From positions 29,160,504 through 29,224,503 of the forward strand of contig NC_051075.1 of assembly GCF_004664715.2 (NCBI RefSeq): 64,000 nt of DNA. Direction: 5' to 3'. Below are positions 37,322 to 48,761 of the stretch, piece by piece. The notes below the pieces were generated by a model. That model did no database searches, was not told the origin of the DNA, and was given only the letters and a program-made list of their open reading frames with translations. Position 1 is the first letter of the stretch. Each line of letters starts with the position of its first letter. The translations under genes and the position numbers were made by a program. The stretch comes from Peromyscus leucopus (lineage: Eukaryota > Chordata > Mammalia > Rodentia > Cricetidae).

Positions 37322-37645
37322 ATTTTTTTTTTCTTGTGGTTTGGAGCAATCACAGTCTGATAAATGTCTGTCTCTTAGAACCATGAACATTCTTCCCTAG
37401 AAAAGAAAATCTTCACAGTAATTTCTCCCCACCATTTGTCTTGCCAAACTTTTCCAAACTGACCTTTGCCAATGCTCTCTTGTAACACAATGGTTCTGGT
37501 AATTCTTCTCTGAACATGCAGTAGTAAATCCTTTGTCCCAGGTAGCAGCATCACTGCAGTCACCAACATGAAAAGAAGAAGCCAGCAACTCAGAACAGCT
37601 GCTACTGCCTCCATGGTCCCACTACCTTTTGTGGCTAGGTCTCTG
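37322..37645 (-). pseudogene. Tgfbr1-ps: Tgfbr1 retrocopy fragment, internally deleted
   Basis: Tgfbr1 encodes the type I TGF-beta receptor, a membrane Ser/Thr kinase. The minus-strand frame starts MEAVAAV at 37614, continues with a Leu-rich signal-peptide-like stretch ending LLPG, and then joins directly to [18 protein letters not shown], the segment at the start of the kinase domain, with P-loop GKGQFGKV and [14 protein letters not shown]. The extracellular domain, membrane segment and GS box are absent. A stop follows SWF (37375), after which ETDIYQTV still matches. Then comes an A10 run (37323-37332). CTGAAG(A/C)TTTT lies at both ends (37316-37326, 37646-37656), suggesting L1-mediated insertion. 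No function is expected. The match is from memory of the family, but the run of identities is long and unambiguous. Confidence 0.85.
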
Positions 37646-37664
37646 CTGAAGCTTTTACTTAACA

Positions 37665-37722
37665 AGCCTCCTAGGCTGGCCTCAAACTCAGGATCCTTCT
37701 GCTTCTGCCTCCTTCAGTAAAT
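37665..37722 (-). mobile_element. B1 fragment
   Basis: TAGGCTGGCCTCAAACTCAG followed by TCTGCTTCTGCCTCC is the antisense of the middle of B1. Only about 55 bp remain. Confidence 0.6.
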
Positions 37723-37844
37723 CCTACCTGCATGTGGAGTTATTAAACATTTTTTTGCCATTCTGCAGGCTGACATTTTGTCCCATCGCTGGTGTACTCT
37801 AAATTTAGCACATTCATCTTCAGCCTACAGGCATAGAGTATCTT

Positions 37845-38048
37845 TCAGACTCTTCCATAAAGCAGGAATTTGAAAGACTGTTCTGCCTTGTTTTGGTAAA
37901 GTTGTATAGTCATTTTCCTGTGGGTTCTGCATGTCCAAGTCTGCAATGCACACTGCAAATAGTTAAGGCAAATCAGTTTGTTGCCCAAATAATTAGCCTT
38001 GCCACAATAAAAGCAAACACCGTATGGAGTTTTTTCAATGACAATCAC
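37845..38048 (-). pseudogene. Cys-His-like 3' module in ERV-4
   Basis: A 67-codon frame on the minus strand includes VCFYCGKANYLGNKLIC, the clearest Cys-His-box-like copy in the window (C-X2-C-G-K, with the His position replaced by Tyr and the last Cys displaced). About 20 residues on is TCRTHRK, aligned with the second box of the ERV-2 module. The same module is at 12440-12610, 30032-30250 and 55081-55420. It is degraded and its origin is unknown. Confidence 0.5.
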
Positions 38049-38476
38049 CCTTATATGAAGTAAATTGGTGCTACCAGTAGCAGATGTCTCTCATTGTAAT
38101 GAAAAACCTTAAGTTAACAGAACATTTTAAATGCCATATGCTATAGGTCTTTGAAGTGATTGAAGGTAATTTTTCTATCTAAATTATATCTCTGTATGGC
38201 CTTGAAAATATGCCTAACATATTTACAAATTTGACTATTATATGTGACCAACTACTAACTTATATTTCTTGATTATCCTAAATAGTTTATAATAATAACA
38301 TTCAAAAACTAGAATTTTACTGTGAATTTTTAGATGGACTGTATAAGTACAATACCTTGAACAAGAGTAAAAACATATATACGGTGTAACAAAAATAATT
38401 TAAAATTTGTAGCAATATACTATATTCCCCTAAATGATAACAAACATCCATAACCTGCCAAATAATCAAGACTACC

Positions 38477-38948
38477 TGTAGATGAATTTCTGAACCATCT
38501 TATTAAATCAGAAACACAGAGCTAAAGACAGAGGTAACAGCCAAAGAGATCAGAAAACTAGAGAAGAGCCACGACTACCTTTTCCTACCACCTTACCGCT
38601 GTCACTTCCCCAGAGAGAGCTTCTTCCTGTCTGACTTGTGTTTTTATTCCCTTTCTGTTCTGTATTCTCATTGGCTCTGAGCCCAGCCACATGACTTCCT
38701 CATCACTGCCTGTCTATACAGACCTCCAGGTCTCTATGGTTGGTACTGAGATTAAAGGCTCATGTTACCACACTTGGATATGTCCTTGACCACACAGAAC
38801 CTCTGCCTGCCATGTAATTGGATTATGTGTATGTGTTGCTACAGCTTGACTTCTGCTTATGGCTCACTATGTGACCTCTGAGATCCAGGTAAATTTTATT
38901 TATTAACATACAAATAAAATCACATTTTAGTACAAATAAAATATCACA
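38477..38948 (-). mobile_element. Solo LTR (TGTGATATTTTATTTG family), nested in ERV-4
   Basis: 472 bp bounded by a perfect 6-bp duplication ACTACC (38471-38476, 38949-38954). It begins TGTAGATGAATTT on the plus strand and ends AAATATCACA. Its mirror-oriented relative is at 50717-51160. Removing it rejoins ERV-4 sequence that matches the provirus at 56210-56230. Confidence 0.9.
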
Positions 38949-38971
38949 ACTACCCACACCCCCCAAACACT

Positions 38972-39348
38972 TGTGCTGGAGATGTCTTTCTGTATGCTGT
39001 GAATGTGTTGCTCTGATTTATTGATAAATAAAACACTGATTGGCCAGTAGCCAGGCAGGAAATATAGTATAGGCAGGATAATCAGAAAGGAGAATGCTGG
39101 GAAGAGAAAGGCTGAGTCAGGAGATGCTGCCAGCCACCACCATGAGAAGCAAGATATAAAAAACTGGTAAGCCACACACCACGTGGCAACTTATAGACTA
39201 ATAAAAATGGGTTAATTTAAGATATAAAAATTAGATAGCAGGAAGCCTGTCATGGCTATACAGTTTATAAGTAATATAAGTCTCTGTGTGTTTACTTGGG
39301 TCTGAGCAGCTGCAGGCCTGAGTGGGACTGAAGAAAACTCTGACTACA
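38972..39348 (+). mobile_element. Solo LTR (TGTGCTGG...GACTACA), nested in ERV-4
   Basis: 377 bp of the family seen at 20937-21451 (GATAAATAAAACACTGATTG GCCAGTAGCC). CACT precedes and follows it; a full 6-bp duplication is not clear. Removing it and the neighbouring LTR restores ERV-4 internal sequence. It is only 23 bp from the other solo LTR and of opposite orientation. Confidence 0.85.
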
Positions 39349-40439
39349 CACTTCGGTATGTGGACATCATTTTCTTTAGACTGCTTCCTATTGTCTGTGT
39401 ATTGAGGCATTTTTAGGGGTCCCTGACAAAAATTTCAATAATGGCCAGATCCTGGGATGATCAACTATAACCTTTGTTGATAAATAATCACTTGTCAAGT
39501 TTCAGAAGTGTATGTGCTACTACATACACTGGAGAGTCATCTAAACTTCCTCTCTAAACTTAGGGCATTCATCTTGATCAAATCTGACCCATAGTAGTCT
39601 GAAACAATCCACCGACTCTTGTTTTCTATGAAAAAAACAAAAACAAAAACCTCTTCTCAAAAGCATTTTTTTACTTCCATTTGGCAAACACATTTTTTAA
39701 CTTCTTTTTTAAAGTTAAGATAGCCCTAAAGTAGCTAGGTCTATTCAATTTTTGTAGTCCTGTCCATGATCCCATGTCTCTTAGTTTGTTCTTTGCTTAT
39801 CAACAATCAAAAAATTCAAAATCAACACAACACACAGGATATAAACTCCCTATGTATTTCCCATATCTGTGTGGCTTACTTTTTTATATTACTTTACTTA
39901 TCTCTTAAAGATTTTACTCTATTATTTTAAAATGATTTCTTTCTTTCTATGACTGTCCATGTCCTTTTTCTTTCTATCTTAAGGCTATGCACATTGTAAA
40001 ATATGCTGGAACCTGTTTAGAGGTTTTTTGTTTTTTGTGTTTGGTTTTTCCAATCTGGACGTCTTTTATTGCATATTTTTTAGTCCTCTTTGACCTTGTA
40101 AGTAAACTATAAATTGCTAAGATATAGCTGAGTCCTCTGCATGGCTCTATGCACTGGCTCAACCTGCTTCTGGAGCAGTGAAAGCCAAGCCTAAAGCCCA
40201 AGGCCTGGTTGAAGGTGCATGCATGACCATGAGCAGTATTCAACCTTCTTAGATATGGAAGCCAGTACCTGCACTGCACAAATGTTTTTACTTAGCTTGC
40301 CACTTCCATTGCGTGCTGCCCTGCCAGCTGAACAGCAGCACCTCTTAAGATAGCCATGTTTTTTTTTTTTTTTTTTTTTTTCTTTTTGTCAGCTTTCTTG
40401 GACCTTACATGGAAATTCGGGAGCCCCTAGTTAGCACAT

Positions 40440-40984
40440 AAAAATGCAATTGTGATTTTTTTTTTAACTCTTCGGGCTGTTGACTATTTGGATCTTTAAG
40501 TGGGCCTACCACAAAGCTCCCAAATAAATCACACAGAGGCCTATTCTTATTTATGAATGCCCAGCCTTAGCTTGGCTTGTTTCTCGCCAGCTTTTCTTAA
40601 CTTATCCTGTTTATCTTTGGCCTCTGGACATTTATATTTCTCATTTCTGTATACCTTTCTTTACTTCTTACTCCATGGCTTGCTGTTAAGATAGGTGGCT
40701 AGCCCCAGATTCCTCCTCTTTCTATGCCTCTAAACCTTTCTTCCCTCATTTTCTTTCTACTTATTCTCTCTGCCTGCCATCTCCACCTATCCTTTCTTCT
40801 GCCTGGCTAATTGGTTGTTCAGCTCTTTATTAGATCAATCAGGTATTTTAGACAGGCACAGTGACACAGCTTCACAGAGCTAAACAAATGCAACATGAAA
40901 GAATGCAACATATCTTTGCATCATTAAACAAATGTTCCACAACATAAACTAATGTAACACATCTTAAAACAATGTTCAGCAACA
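40440..40984 (-). mobile_element. LTR of another class II family, possible ERV-4 5' LTR
   Basis: On the minus strand it begins TGTTGCTGAACATTG, with AATAAAGAGCTGAAC as a signal region, and runs to about TAACTCTTCGGGCTG in antisense. Family features are shared widely in rodents (CACAGCTTCACAGAGC, CCAATCAGG-type box). The left end is approximate. A GGGGCTCCCGAATTTCC stretch just left may be a decayed primer site region. Confidence 0.65.
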
Positions 40985-42223
40985 TAGATATGTACAGATA
41001 ATGTGTGTATGCACTAATTTATTATATCAGAAACTCATATTAAGCACTCATGCCATATATGTACAGGTGAATCACACAGCATAAGATTACGCATATCAAA
41101 ATATCCCAGTTCTATACATATTAGACTTGTATACAGCACAAACCCCCTTACATTTATATCACTTAAACCACCCCTACATAGCCTACTGACCCTCTGTTTC
41201 GTATGCTGTTTGCTTTCCTAAGAGGTGAAATCTTCCAGCATGAAATCTATAGACATTTGTTCTGGGAAAAGATTCACTGGCATTGAACAGTTTTAATTAT
41301 GTCTGTCAAAACTGTTATCCTCTACAAACAATAAAATCTGAGACAGTGATAGATTTATAAATTCAGATGACAAAAGCTATGAAAAACATAGGCATGACAT
41401 TCTCATTGATATCACCTTATAATTTAAGTTTCTATAAAATATAAATGCTCAAATGATAAGAAAAGGACAGAACACTGAGAAGAAACTACTATATGAGCAC
41501 ACTTCTCAACATCTGACTTGAATACAGTTACCTGTGTCAGCATGGGATAAAACAGTAGACAAGGCCAATTCCATGCCAAATATATTTAAACAATCTCAGA
41601 AAAAAATCCCCTTCAGAAAATTCATTCATGTGTTCATAAGAAATATACAGGAACATAGGAACTGTGAAAAACATCACTTCTGTGTAAAACCAATCTCAAT
41701 GCAGTGTCAATCGTTCTTATATAGAGGAGGTTTCTATCTCAATGAACACTGAGCTTACAGTACAAGTTTATCAAACTTGAATGATTGGTGCATTGGAGAA
41801 AAGGAATTGATTGTTTTTGACTAATATATGTCTATGTTTTTGTCTTGTATATGACCTTGGAATCATGGGTGATACAAAAGCCCAACTACAATGAAGCTAT
41901 TTGGAAATTATTTTCATAGGGCCAGAGGTAGACATGCTTCAGAAATTTTAGGATTAGCAGTAATAATGATAATTGCTAAAATTAATTATTTTTGTTGTAA
42001 CATTGTTCCTTTAAATTCAAAATATCAAGGAAACCATGCTCCATTTAACACAATATCTGATAATGACTTGGAAGATAGTATATATTTCTTATTCTCCAAC
42101 AGGTAAGTCCCCATTGGCTACTGTAAGAAAATCCAAGACAATTGATATATAAGAAGGATAAAAACTTTTAAAGCTTGATGTGATAAGTGACCAACAAAAA
42201 GAATTTACAAATCAAGAATGTAT
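40985..42223. other. Unassigned DNA, no gene seen
   Basis: Two open frames (41534-41752, 72 codons; 41891-42106, 71 codons) have no recognisable domain. The second ends in AACAGGTAAGTC, a perfect splice-donor-like sequence, but no acceptor or related exon was found. Confidence 0.45.
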
Positions 42224-42580
42224 GTGTCTTAGTTAGGATTTTTATTGCTGTGAAGAGACACCATGATCACAGCAACTCTTATAAAGAAAATAAATGGATG
42301 TAGCTCACTTACAGCTTCAGAGGTTCAGTCCATTAGCATCATGGCAGGAAGCATGGTGGTGTGGAGACAGATGTGGTGCCAGAGCTGAGAATACTACATC
42401 TTGCAGGCAACAGGGAGTGGACTGACTGGCTAGTATCCCAAGAGTAGGAAACTCAAAGCCTGCCTCCACAGTGATATACTTCCTCTAACAAGGCCATACC
42501 CAATCCAACAAAGCCACACCTCCTAATAGTGCAACTCCTTATGAAATTAAGAGGGCCACCTACATTTGAACTCCTACAAT
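42224..42580 (+). repeat. Dispersed rodent repeat, best-preserved copy
   Basis: It begins TGTCTTAGTTAGGATTTTTA TTGCTGTGAAGAG and ends near ACTCCTACA, with ATGTATG on both sides (about 42217 and 42583). TG...CA ends and flanking repeats suggest an LTR-like element. The other copies in the window are at 22330, 23740 and 32690. I recognise it as a common rodent repeat but do not name it. Confidence 0.65.
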
Positions 42581-42811
42581 ATGTATGAACCACTAGTAAC
42601 AAGCAAGGCTTTTATCAAGAACCTGGGATGAAGGCTCATGTTGACTGTTTATGGATACCAAAATGAAGGACAGGTCACCAAAGAATAATGAGTAATTTTC
42701 TTATTGTCCATAGGTATGTTGCTGAGATCCATTTCAAATCCCTGGACTACCCTTATTTGCAGTTAGGTATGGATGTATGCAACTCTTTAAAATGAAATGC
42801 CAGTGGTAGTT
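42581..42811. other. Unassigned DNA
   Basis: Short stretch between two repeats; nothing recognised. Confidence 0.5.
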
Positions 42812-43187
42812 TGTGGGGGCCCACAGAGGCTCCTGAGTAAGGCCTTACTCAAATTCAGAAAGTCTGATCTTGCTTTGCCCAGCAGGGCTGCATAATAGGA
42901 TGATTTGGCCAAAGGTGTGGGTACCAAGTGTTTTGAAGGGGCTATGCTTGTTGGTACTTTATACCTTGACCTTGGAAGGGGGAGGTCTTTTGTGTTTCCC
43001 TTTGCTGATATATAAAATTTCTATTATGAGTGAAGTTGGGTGGCTGGGTATTGACCCAGGGTCCTCCCGAAGCTATCCCGTGTCTCTGTCTTTCTCATCC
43101 TCTAACCCTATATTTCTATCTAATACTTCTTTATTCCTCACTCTTCACTCCAAGGACCCTTTGATAGGTCAGAGCTAGCCTCTGACA
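42812..43187 (+). mobile_element. Solo LTR, IAP-like class II
   Basis: 376 bp, TGTGGGGGCCC...CCTCTGACA. A TATATAAAAT box lies near 43009 and TCTTTATTCC further on. Flanks GTAGTT and ATAGTG share TAGT, a possible aged 6-bp duplication. No internal sequence adjoins it. Confidence 0.7.
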
Positions 43188-44191
43188 ATAGTGTTGTAAT
43201 TTAATTTCCAGTTCATTAAATGAATACATTTCTGTTTCATGTCTTTTCATGTCAAGAAGTTTTACTAAAGTCATTATATTTTCCTGGGAGAAAACATAGA
43301 CAAACTGAAGGAATTATAATTGTTAAATCATTATGTTACGAAGATCCATGTAAGTCAGGCATCTGACATATAGGCAGTTACTATTATTTCATGCTTTCAA
43401 TATGTTTGAGGCCCTGCTTATTGATGTATCTCTTTATTAATCTCAAATTAGTAAATAAAATGAGCCTAATGCTTTCTTGAAGCCGACAGTGAAACATCCA
43501 CCAACACAGTTATTTAATCAAAATAACAAGTTAATTAAACAGATCAGTGTAATATATGTGATAAAACTATAAGACTAACTGAAATTTAGACGAAGATAAA
43601 AGCTGGAAATAAGAAAAAAAAATGTTATTAAAGATGAGTTTGGAGAGCCTGAATGGATAGGTCATTCACTTCAGTGGGTCAGGTGAGTGTGGAGGATAAG
43701 AGAAAAACAATGAAGAGCCTGATACATTCCAGAAACAGAGAGTAATTAAATAACTCCAGGAATTAGTGTAATGAAGTCAGAGAGTGATCAATGGGGGTTA
43801 CTATGAATGCCAGGGATATCAACATGACTCAGAATCTGTAGTTTAATCATTTAGGTTGAGGGACGCATTGTTAAAGAACCAGCAAAAAAAGCTGAGTGTT
43901 ATTGCTTAGGGAATATCTCTCTGGTGATCAGAAAGAAAGTGAATTAAAGGGACAAGATTGGTAAGGACATACTAGTTAGGATGTGTTGACATTATTCCAG
44001 AGATGAAAAAATCAGGTTCAGCTGTGGCATGACAGTGGAGATGCGAGTAAAGCTATGGTTAGGTGAGAAGGTGTGTTCTCACCAGAGACATCAATCAGGT
44101 CCAATGCCAGTAGCTTAAAGTTATGTTCTAGATTCTAATTTACTTATTTAGTATCAAATTGATCCTGAACCATTCACCATTCATGATGAAG

Positions 44192-44192
<1 letters not shown>
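43188..44192. other. Unassigned DNA, no gene seen
   Basis: No repeat boundary or coding region recognised. Confidence 0.5.
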
Positions 44193-44246
<54 letters not shown>

Positions 44247-44249
44247 ACG

Positions 44250-44300
<51 letters not shown>
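44193..44300. repeat. (TC)n and (AC)n microsatellites
   Basis: TC units at 44193-44242 and AC units at 44251-44300, separated by ACTCACGCAT. Confidence 0.95.
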
Positions 44301-44302
<2 letters not shown>

Positions 44303-44519
44303 GGGTGGGTATTGTATCATTCAGCAGTTCAGCCTGCTTTTACTGGTTTTAAATGTTAATTGAAAATATATATTTATGCTTGTTACTATTCTGTGTTCAT
44401 GATGACTCAGAGAAAGTTAGAGCTAGTATTTAGGAGATACCATATGTTACCCTCAAAGGAATAAAAACAAATAAAGTTGCTGTGATTATATAGATAGTTA
44501 AAACAGAATTATAAAAGTA

Positions 44520-44689
44520 GCCAGGTGTCAGTGGCTCATGTCTTTAATCCCAGCACTCAGGAGGCAGAGCCAGGCAGATCTCTGAGTTCAAGAGCAGCCT
44601 GGTCTACAGACCGAGATCCAAGACAGGCACCAAAACAACACAGAGAAACCCTGTATTGAAAAAACAAAACAAAACAAACAAACAAAACA
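44520..44689 (+). mobile_element. B1 SINE with 15-bp target duplication
   Basis: GCCAGGTGTCAGTGGCTCAT...AAACCCTGTATTG plus an (AAAC)n tail. AGAATTATAAAAGTA (44505-44519) and AGAATTATGAAAGTA (44690-44704) flank it with one mismatch. Confidence 0.92.
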
Positions 44690-44704
44690 AGAATTATGAA
44701 AGTA

Positions 44705-45642
44705 AGAATCTTACCTTTGAAAGACAGATCCTTCAATATCAGGTGGAATTCATGCTTTTTCTATTCTAGAGATCCCTTGTCACAAGAGATTTATGCTGTC
44801 CTTTTTACATTAGCTGCATGATTTTTCTGAGTTCAAATCTACTTCTAATCAGGAATGAATTTTAATTTTATAGTTTGAAATGTTTTATCTATGGTTACAC
44901 AAGACAATGGATAGATGACTGGTTTTATTTTGATTTTTTTCTTAACCATTGGCACTCTCTATTCTACCTATTACCTAACACATTAAATGAGCCTTACTAT
45001 ACAAGCCTCTGCTAAAGGGCATGTGCTGTAGCTACTAACCATTCCTGTCACTTCTTTAGACAGGCTACAGGTGCCTACATTGAGTTAGAAAAGTTTAGCA
45101 AATTCAATTAGTACAGCATTCCAGAGAGCCTAGAGACCACACCACCTTGTTTTTGGCTGGTGTGACCTTCTGGTGTTGCTGTGTTGTTGTTATTGTAAAT
45201 TCTACATGTATTCGTCACACACTTCATTATAAGCAGAGTGTTAAGTACAGGGTATATATTGTTCTTCTATCAAAACCAGTGTCTAGATTACCGAGGAAAG
45301 AATGAGTGATCCTGAAACATGCATGCACAGGGAATAGCTTAGAATCCAGGGACTCCAAATGACTTGAGATATACACTGTCCTTCTGTTAACAATTCAATT
45401 GGCAATCCAGGAATGTTATCTGTATTATACACACAGATTTTTCTAACAGTTTTAGAATTCTGATCTGTATTGAGCTACATATTCACTCTTATCCAGAGAA
45501 AGGGGTATGCTTATCTTCTCCTTGACAACCATCAAAAATTTCCTTTTGTGGATATTTTCTATCCAAATATACATCAGAACATATATGGATATAGAAAGTA
45601 GGGGGCCTACCTAGCATATACCAGTTTAGGGCACATAATAAC
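44705..45642. other. Unassigned DNA, no gene seen
   Basis: Nothing recognised; no open frame with a motif. Confidence 0.5.
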
Positions 45643-45651
45643 AAAGCAAAC

Positions 45652-47907
45652 AACACAATTCTTCACAGACTTAGAAAGAACAATACTTAAATTTACATGG
45701 AAAAACAAAAAAACCTAGGATAGCTAAAAGAATCCTGTATAATAAAGCAACCTCTGGAGGCATCATGATCCCTGACCTCAAGCTCTACTATAGAGCTATA
45801 GTAAAAAAACAGCATGGTACTGGCATAAAAACCAACATGTGGACCAATGGAATCAAATTGAAGACCCTGACATTATTCCACATATCTATCAACATATGAT
45901 TTTTGATAAAGAAGCTAAAACTGTACCATAGGAAAAAAAAAAAAAAACATCTTCAACAAATGGTGCTGGCATAGCTGGATGTCAACATGCAGAAGATTGC
46001 AAATAGATCCTTATCTGTCACCTTACACAAAACTCAACTCCAAGTGGACCAAAGACCTCAACATAAATCCAGTTACACTGAACTTGATAGAAGAGAAAGT
46101 AGGAAGTAGTCTTGAATGCATTGGCACAGGAGAACACCAGTAGCACAGACACTGAGAGCGACAATTAATAAATGGGACCTCCTGGAACTGAGAAGCTTTT
46201 GTACAGCCAAGGACATGGTCAATAAGACAAAACGACAGCCTACAGAATGAGAAAAGATCTTCACCAACCCCACATCTGACAGAGGACTGATCTCCAAAAT
46301 ATATAAAGAATTCAAAAAACTAGACTTCAAAATACTGAACAATCCAATTAAAAAATCCGGTACAGAGCTTAATAGAGAATTCTCAACAGAAGAATCTCAA
46401 ATGGCTGAAAGGCACTTAAGGACTTGCTCAACAATCTTAGTTATCATGGAAATGCAAATCAAAACAACTCTGAGATACCATCATACACCTGTCAGAATGA
46501 CTAGGATCAAAAGCACTGAAGACAGCTTGTTTTGGAGAGGATATGGAGCAAGGGGAACACTCCTCCACTATTGGTGGGAATGCAAACTTGTACAGCCATT
46601 CTGGAATTCAGTATGGCGGTTCTCAGAAAATTGGGAATAAGTCTTCCTCAAGACCCAGTTATACCACTCTTGGGCATATACCCAAGGAATGCTCAATCTT
46701 ACCATGAGGACACATGCTCATCTATGTTCATAGCAGCATTATTCATAATAGCCAGAACCTGGAAACAGATCCCCCTCAACTGAAGAATGGGTAAAGAAAA
46801 TGTGGCACATTTATACAATGGAGTATTACTCAGCAGTAAAAAACAATGTTATCATGAAATTTGCAGGCAAATGGATGGAACTAGAAAATATCATCTTAAG
46901 TGAGGTAACCCAGACTCAGAAGGACAAACATAGGATGTTCTCACTCATAAGTATATACTAGATGTGAGGGAAGGGATGGCAAGACTACAACCCACAACTC
47001 CAGAGAGGCTAGCTAACAGGGAAAGACCCTAGGAGGAACACATGAATGATCCTGTGAAGGAGAAGTGGATGAGATCTACATGAGTGGACTGGATGTGGGG
47101 AGGGGGTGGCAGAGGGCAAGGAATGGGGGATGAGAACATAGGGAAATGGGATGATCAACCTGGAACAGGGACAGAGTGGGAGGGCAGGGAGGAAGATACC
47201 ATGATAGATGAGGACACCATGGGAATAGAAAGAGTCAGGGTTCTGAGGAGGCTCTCAGGAATCCACAAGGATGACCTCACCTTGATCTGCTGGCAGTGGT
47301 GCAGAGGGTGCCAGTACTGGTGTGCTCTGGTGACGGGTCTAGCAAATAACCTAGCTGTCATTATAGAGCCTTTGTCCAGTGACTGATGGAGGCAGATGCA
47401 GTGATCCACAGCCAGGCACCAGGCTGAGCTCCAGGAATACAACTGATGAAAGAGAGGAGGGATTCTGCAGACAAGGGATGTCGAGATTATGATGAAAGGA
47501 CTTGTAGACATGACTGGCCACACTAGTGGAAGCCCATGAACTGTGGACTGGTGGCTGTGGAGCCCCCATGGGACTGGACTAGGCCCTTTGGATATGGAAG
47601 AAAGTTGTTTGGCTCGAACTGTTTGAGGGGCACCCAGGCAGGGGGATTGGAATCTGTCCCTGGTCTATAGGCAGGCTTCCGGAACCCGGTGCCTGTGGTA
47701 TGACACCTTGCACAGCCTTGGTACAGTTGGAAGAGCCTTGGACCTGCCTAGGCTCAATATGCTGAAGTCTGCTGAATTCCCATGGTATACCTCAATTTGG
47801 GGGATGTGGGGTGGCTCAGGAAAGAGGGCTGGGGGGTGGGGGGGGGAGGAGGGGGGATCTGTGGATGGTATGTGGAGTGAGTAGAAAATTTCTTAAGGAA
47901 AAAAAAT
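45652..47907 (+). mobile_element. 5'-truncated L1 with target duplication
   Basis: About 2.26 kb: the C-terminal part of ORF2 (45660-46970) and a long 3' UTR with a G-rich tract at 47827-47857, ending in an A-rich tail. AAAGCAAAC flanks it (45643-45651, 47908-47916), so both ends are known. It matches the L1 at 62590-63990 closely. ORF2 peptides seen include LLHYWWECKLVQPFW and PVIPLLGIYPRNAQ. Several frameshifts and stops (for example around 46540 and 46780) show it is dead. Confidence 0.92.
46401..46783 (+). pseudogene. L1 ORF2 C-terminal remnant
   Basis: Two overlapping plus-strand frames (46401-46640 and 46532-46783) carry successive parts of the ORF2 C-terminus (PVRMTRIKSTEDS then ISLPQDPVIPLLGIYPRN). 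The switch of frame near 46560-46640 is a frameshift. No reverse transcriptase motif is included, since the copy is 5'-truncated. Confidence 0.85.
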
Positions 47908-47916
47908 AAAGCAAAC

Positions 47917-48251
47917 TATGTCCTCCAAGTGAACTTAGAAAGAGAAATAAGAAGAAGGGAATTACAGGATTATTTAATTTGTTAACTGAAAGTCTTGGCA
48001 GGTACCCAATAAATGTTGAATAGATGTAACCATATTTCAGTACCTTGTGCAAGGTTAGAGCGTTTACACTGTTGTTTTCAGATGGATCATTTATTTTAGA
48101 TGTAATAAAAAGAAAACTAACCATCATTCCATAATTTTCACTGTAATCATTAAATCTCAAGCACTTGTGCAAGATCAGGGCCATGTGAGGCTCCTAAATG
48201 AGGAACACAGTGTGGTTGACTTTAGAAAACTAAACTTGAAAACCCTGAGAC
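47917..48251. other. Unassigned DNA
   Basis: Sequence between L1 and the solo LTR; a frame of 122 codons on the minus strand is partly the pyrimidine antisense of the L1 G-rich tract and is not a gene. Confidence 0.5.
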
Positions 48252-48761
48252 TGTAGTAGGAATCTTAGAAGGTCTTATTAATAAAATAAACCCGAGGCCA
48301 GTTATTGGGGTGAACACAGGAAAATCAGAGAGCCAGAACAAGCCACAGCTACCTCACCTCACTGGATCCTCAGCTGGTCTTGCTTCCTCAGACTGGAGGC
48401 CTCTGAGTCCTCATCCAGAATGGGTCTAAGCTGAATTGCTGCTCAAAAGCCTGAAAGCTTAACCAGGCCAAATGCTTAACCAGCCAAATGCTTCTTGTTT
48501 CTGGTCCTCATGCCTTATATACCTTTCTGCTTTCTACCACCACTCCCTGGGATTAAAGGCTTGCTTTCTGGGATTAAAGGCGTGATGAGTCACCATGCTT
48601 GACTGTATCCTTGAACACATGGATTTCTGCCTCTGGAATGCTAGGATTAAAGGTGTGTGCTACCACTGCCTATCCTTTATGTTTAATATTGTGGCTGCTC
48701 TGTCTCTGACCCCAGATAACTTTATTAGCATGCATAATATTTGGGGGAATACAATACCACA
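48252..48761 (-). mobile_element. Solo LTR, mys-like class II, with B1 piece
   Basis: 510 bp, TGTAGTAGG...ATACCACA, same family as 3610-4120 and 35898-36408. Flanks TGAGAC (48246-48251) and CGAGAC (48762-48767) form a 6-bp duplication with one mismatch. The B1-like segment contains GGGATTAAAGGC twice, 48548-48583, a small internal duplication not seen in the others. Confidence 0.85.

Larger units (their letters stand above)
37735..40984 (-). mobile_element. ERV-4: internal region and 5' LTR, with nested solo LTRs
   Basis: From the left it contains the Cys-His-like module (37845-38048), then 3' internal sequence (to 38476), two solo LTR insertions (38477-38948 and 38972-39348), continued internal sequence (GGACATCATTTTCTTTAGAC from 39362), and a remnant of the integrase tail at about 39610. 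A poly-T run (40360-40381) precedes the LTR at 40440-40984. The order matches the provirus and ERV-2 read on the minus strand. The 3' LTR is missing. It may have joined ERV-3 by recombination or deletion; the two differ in LTR family. Confidence 0.65.

Noticed and set aside
41891..42110. Open frame ending in a perfect splice-donor-like CAGGTAAGT
   Set aside because: No acceptor, partner exon or recognisable domain; such sites occur by chance.
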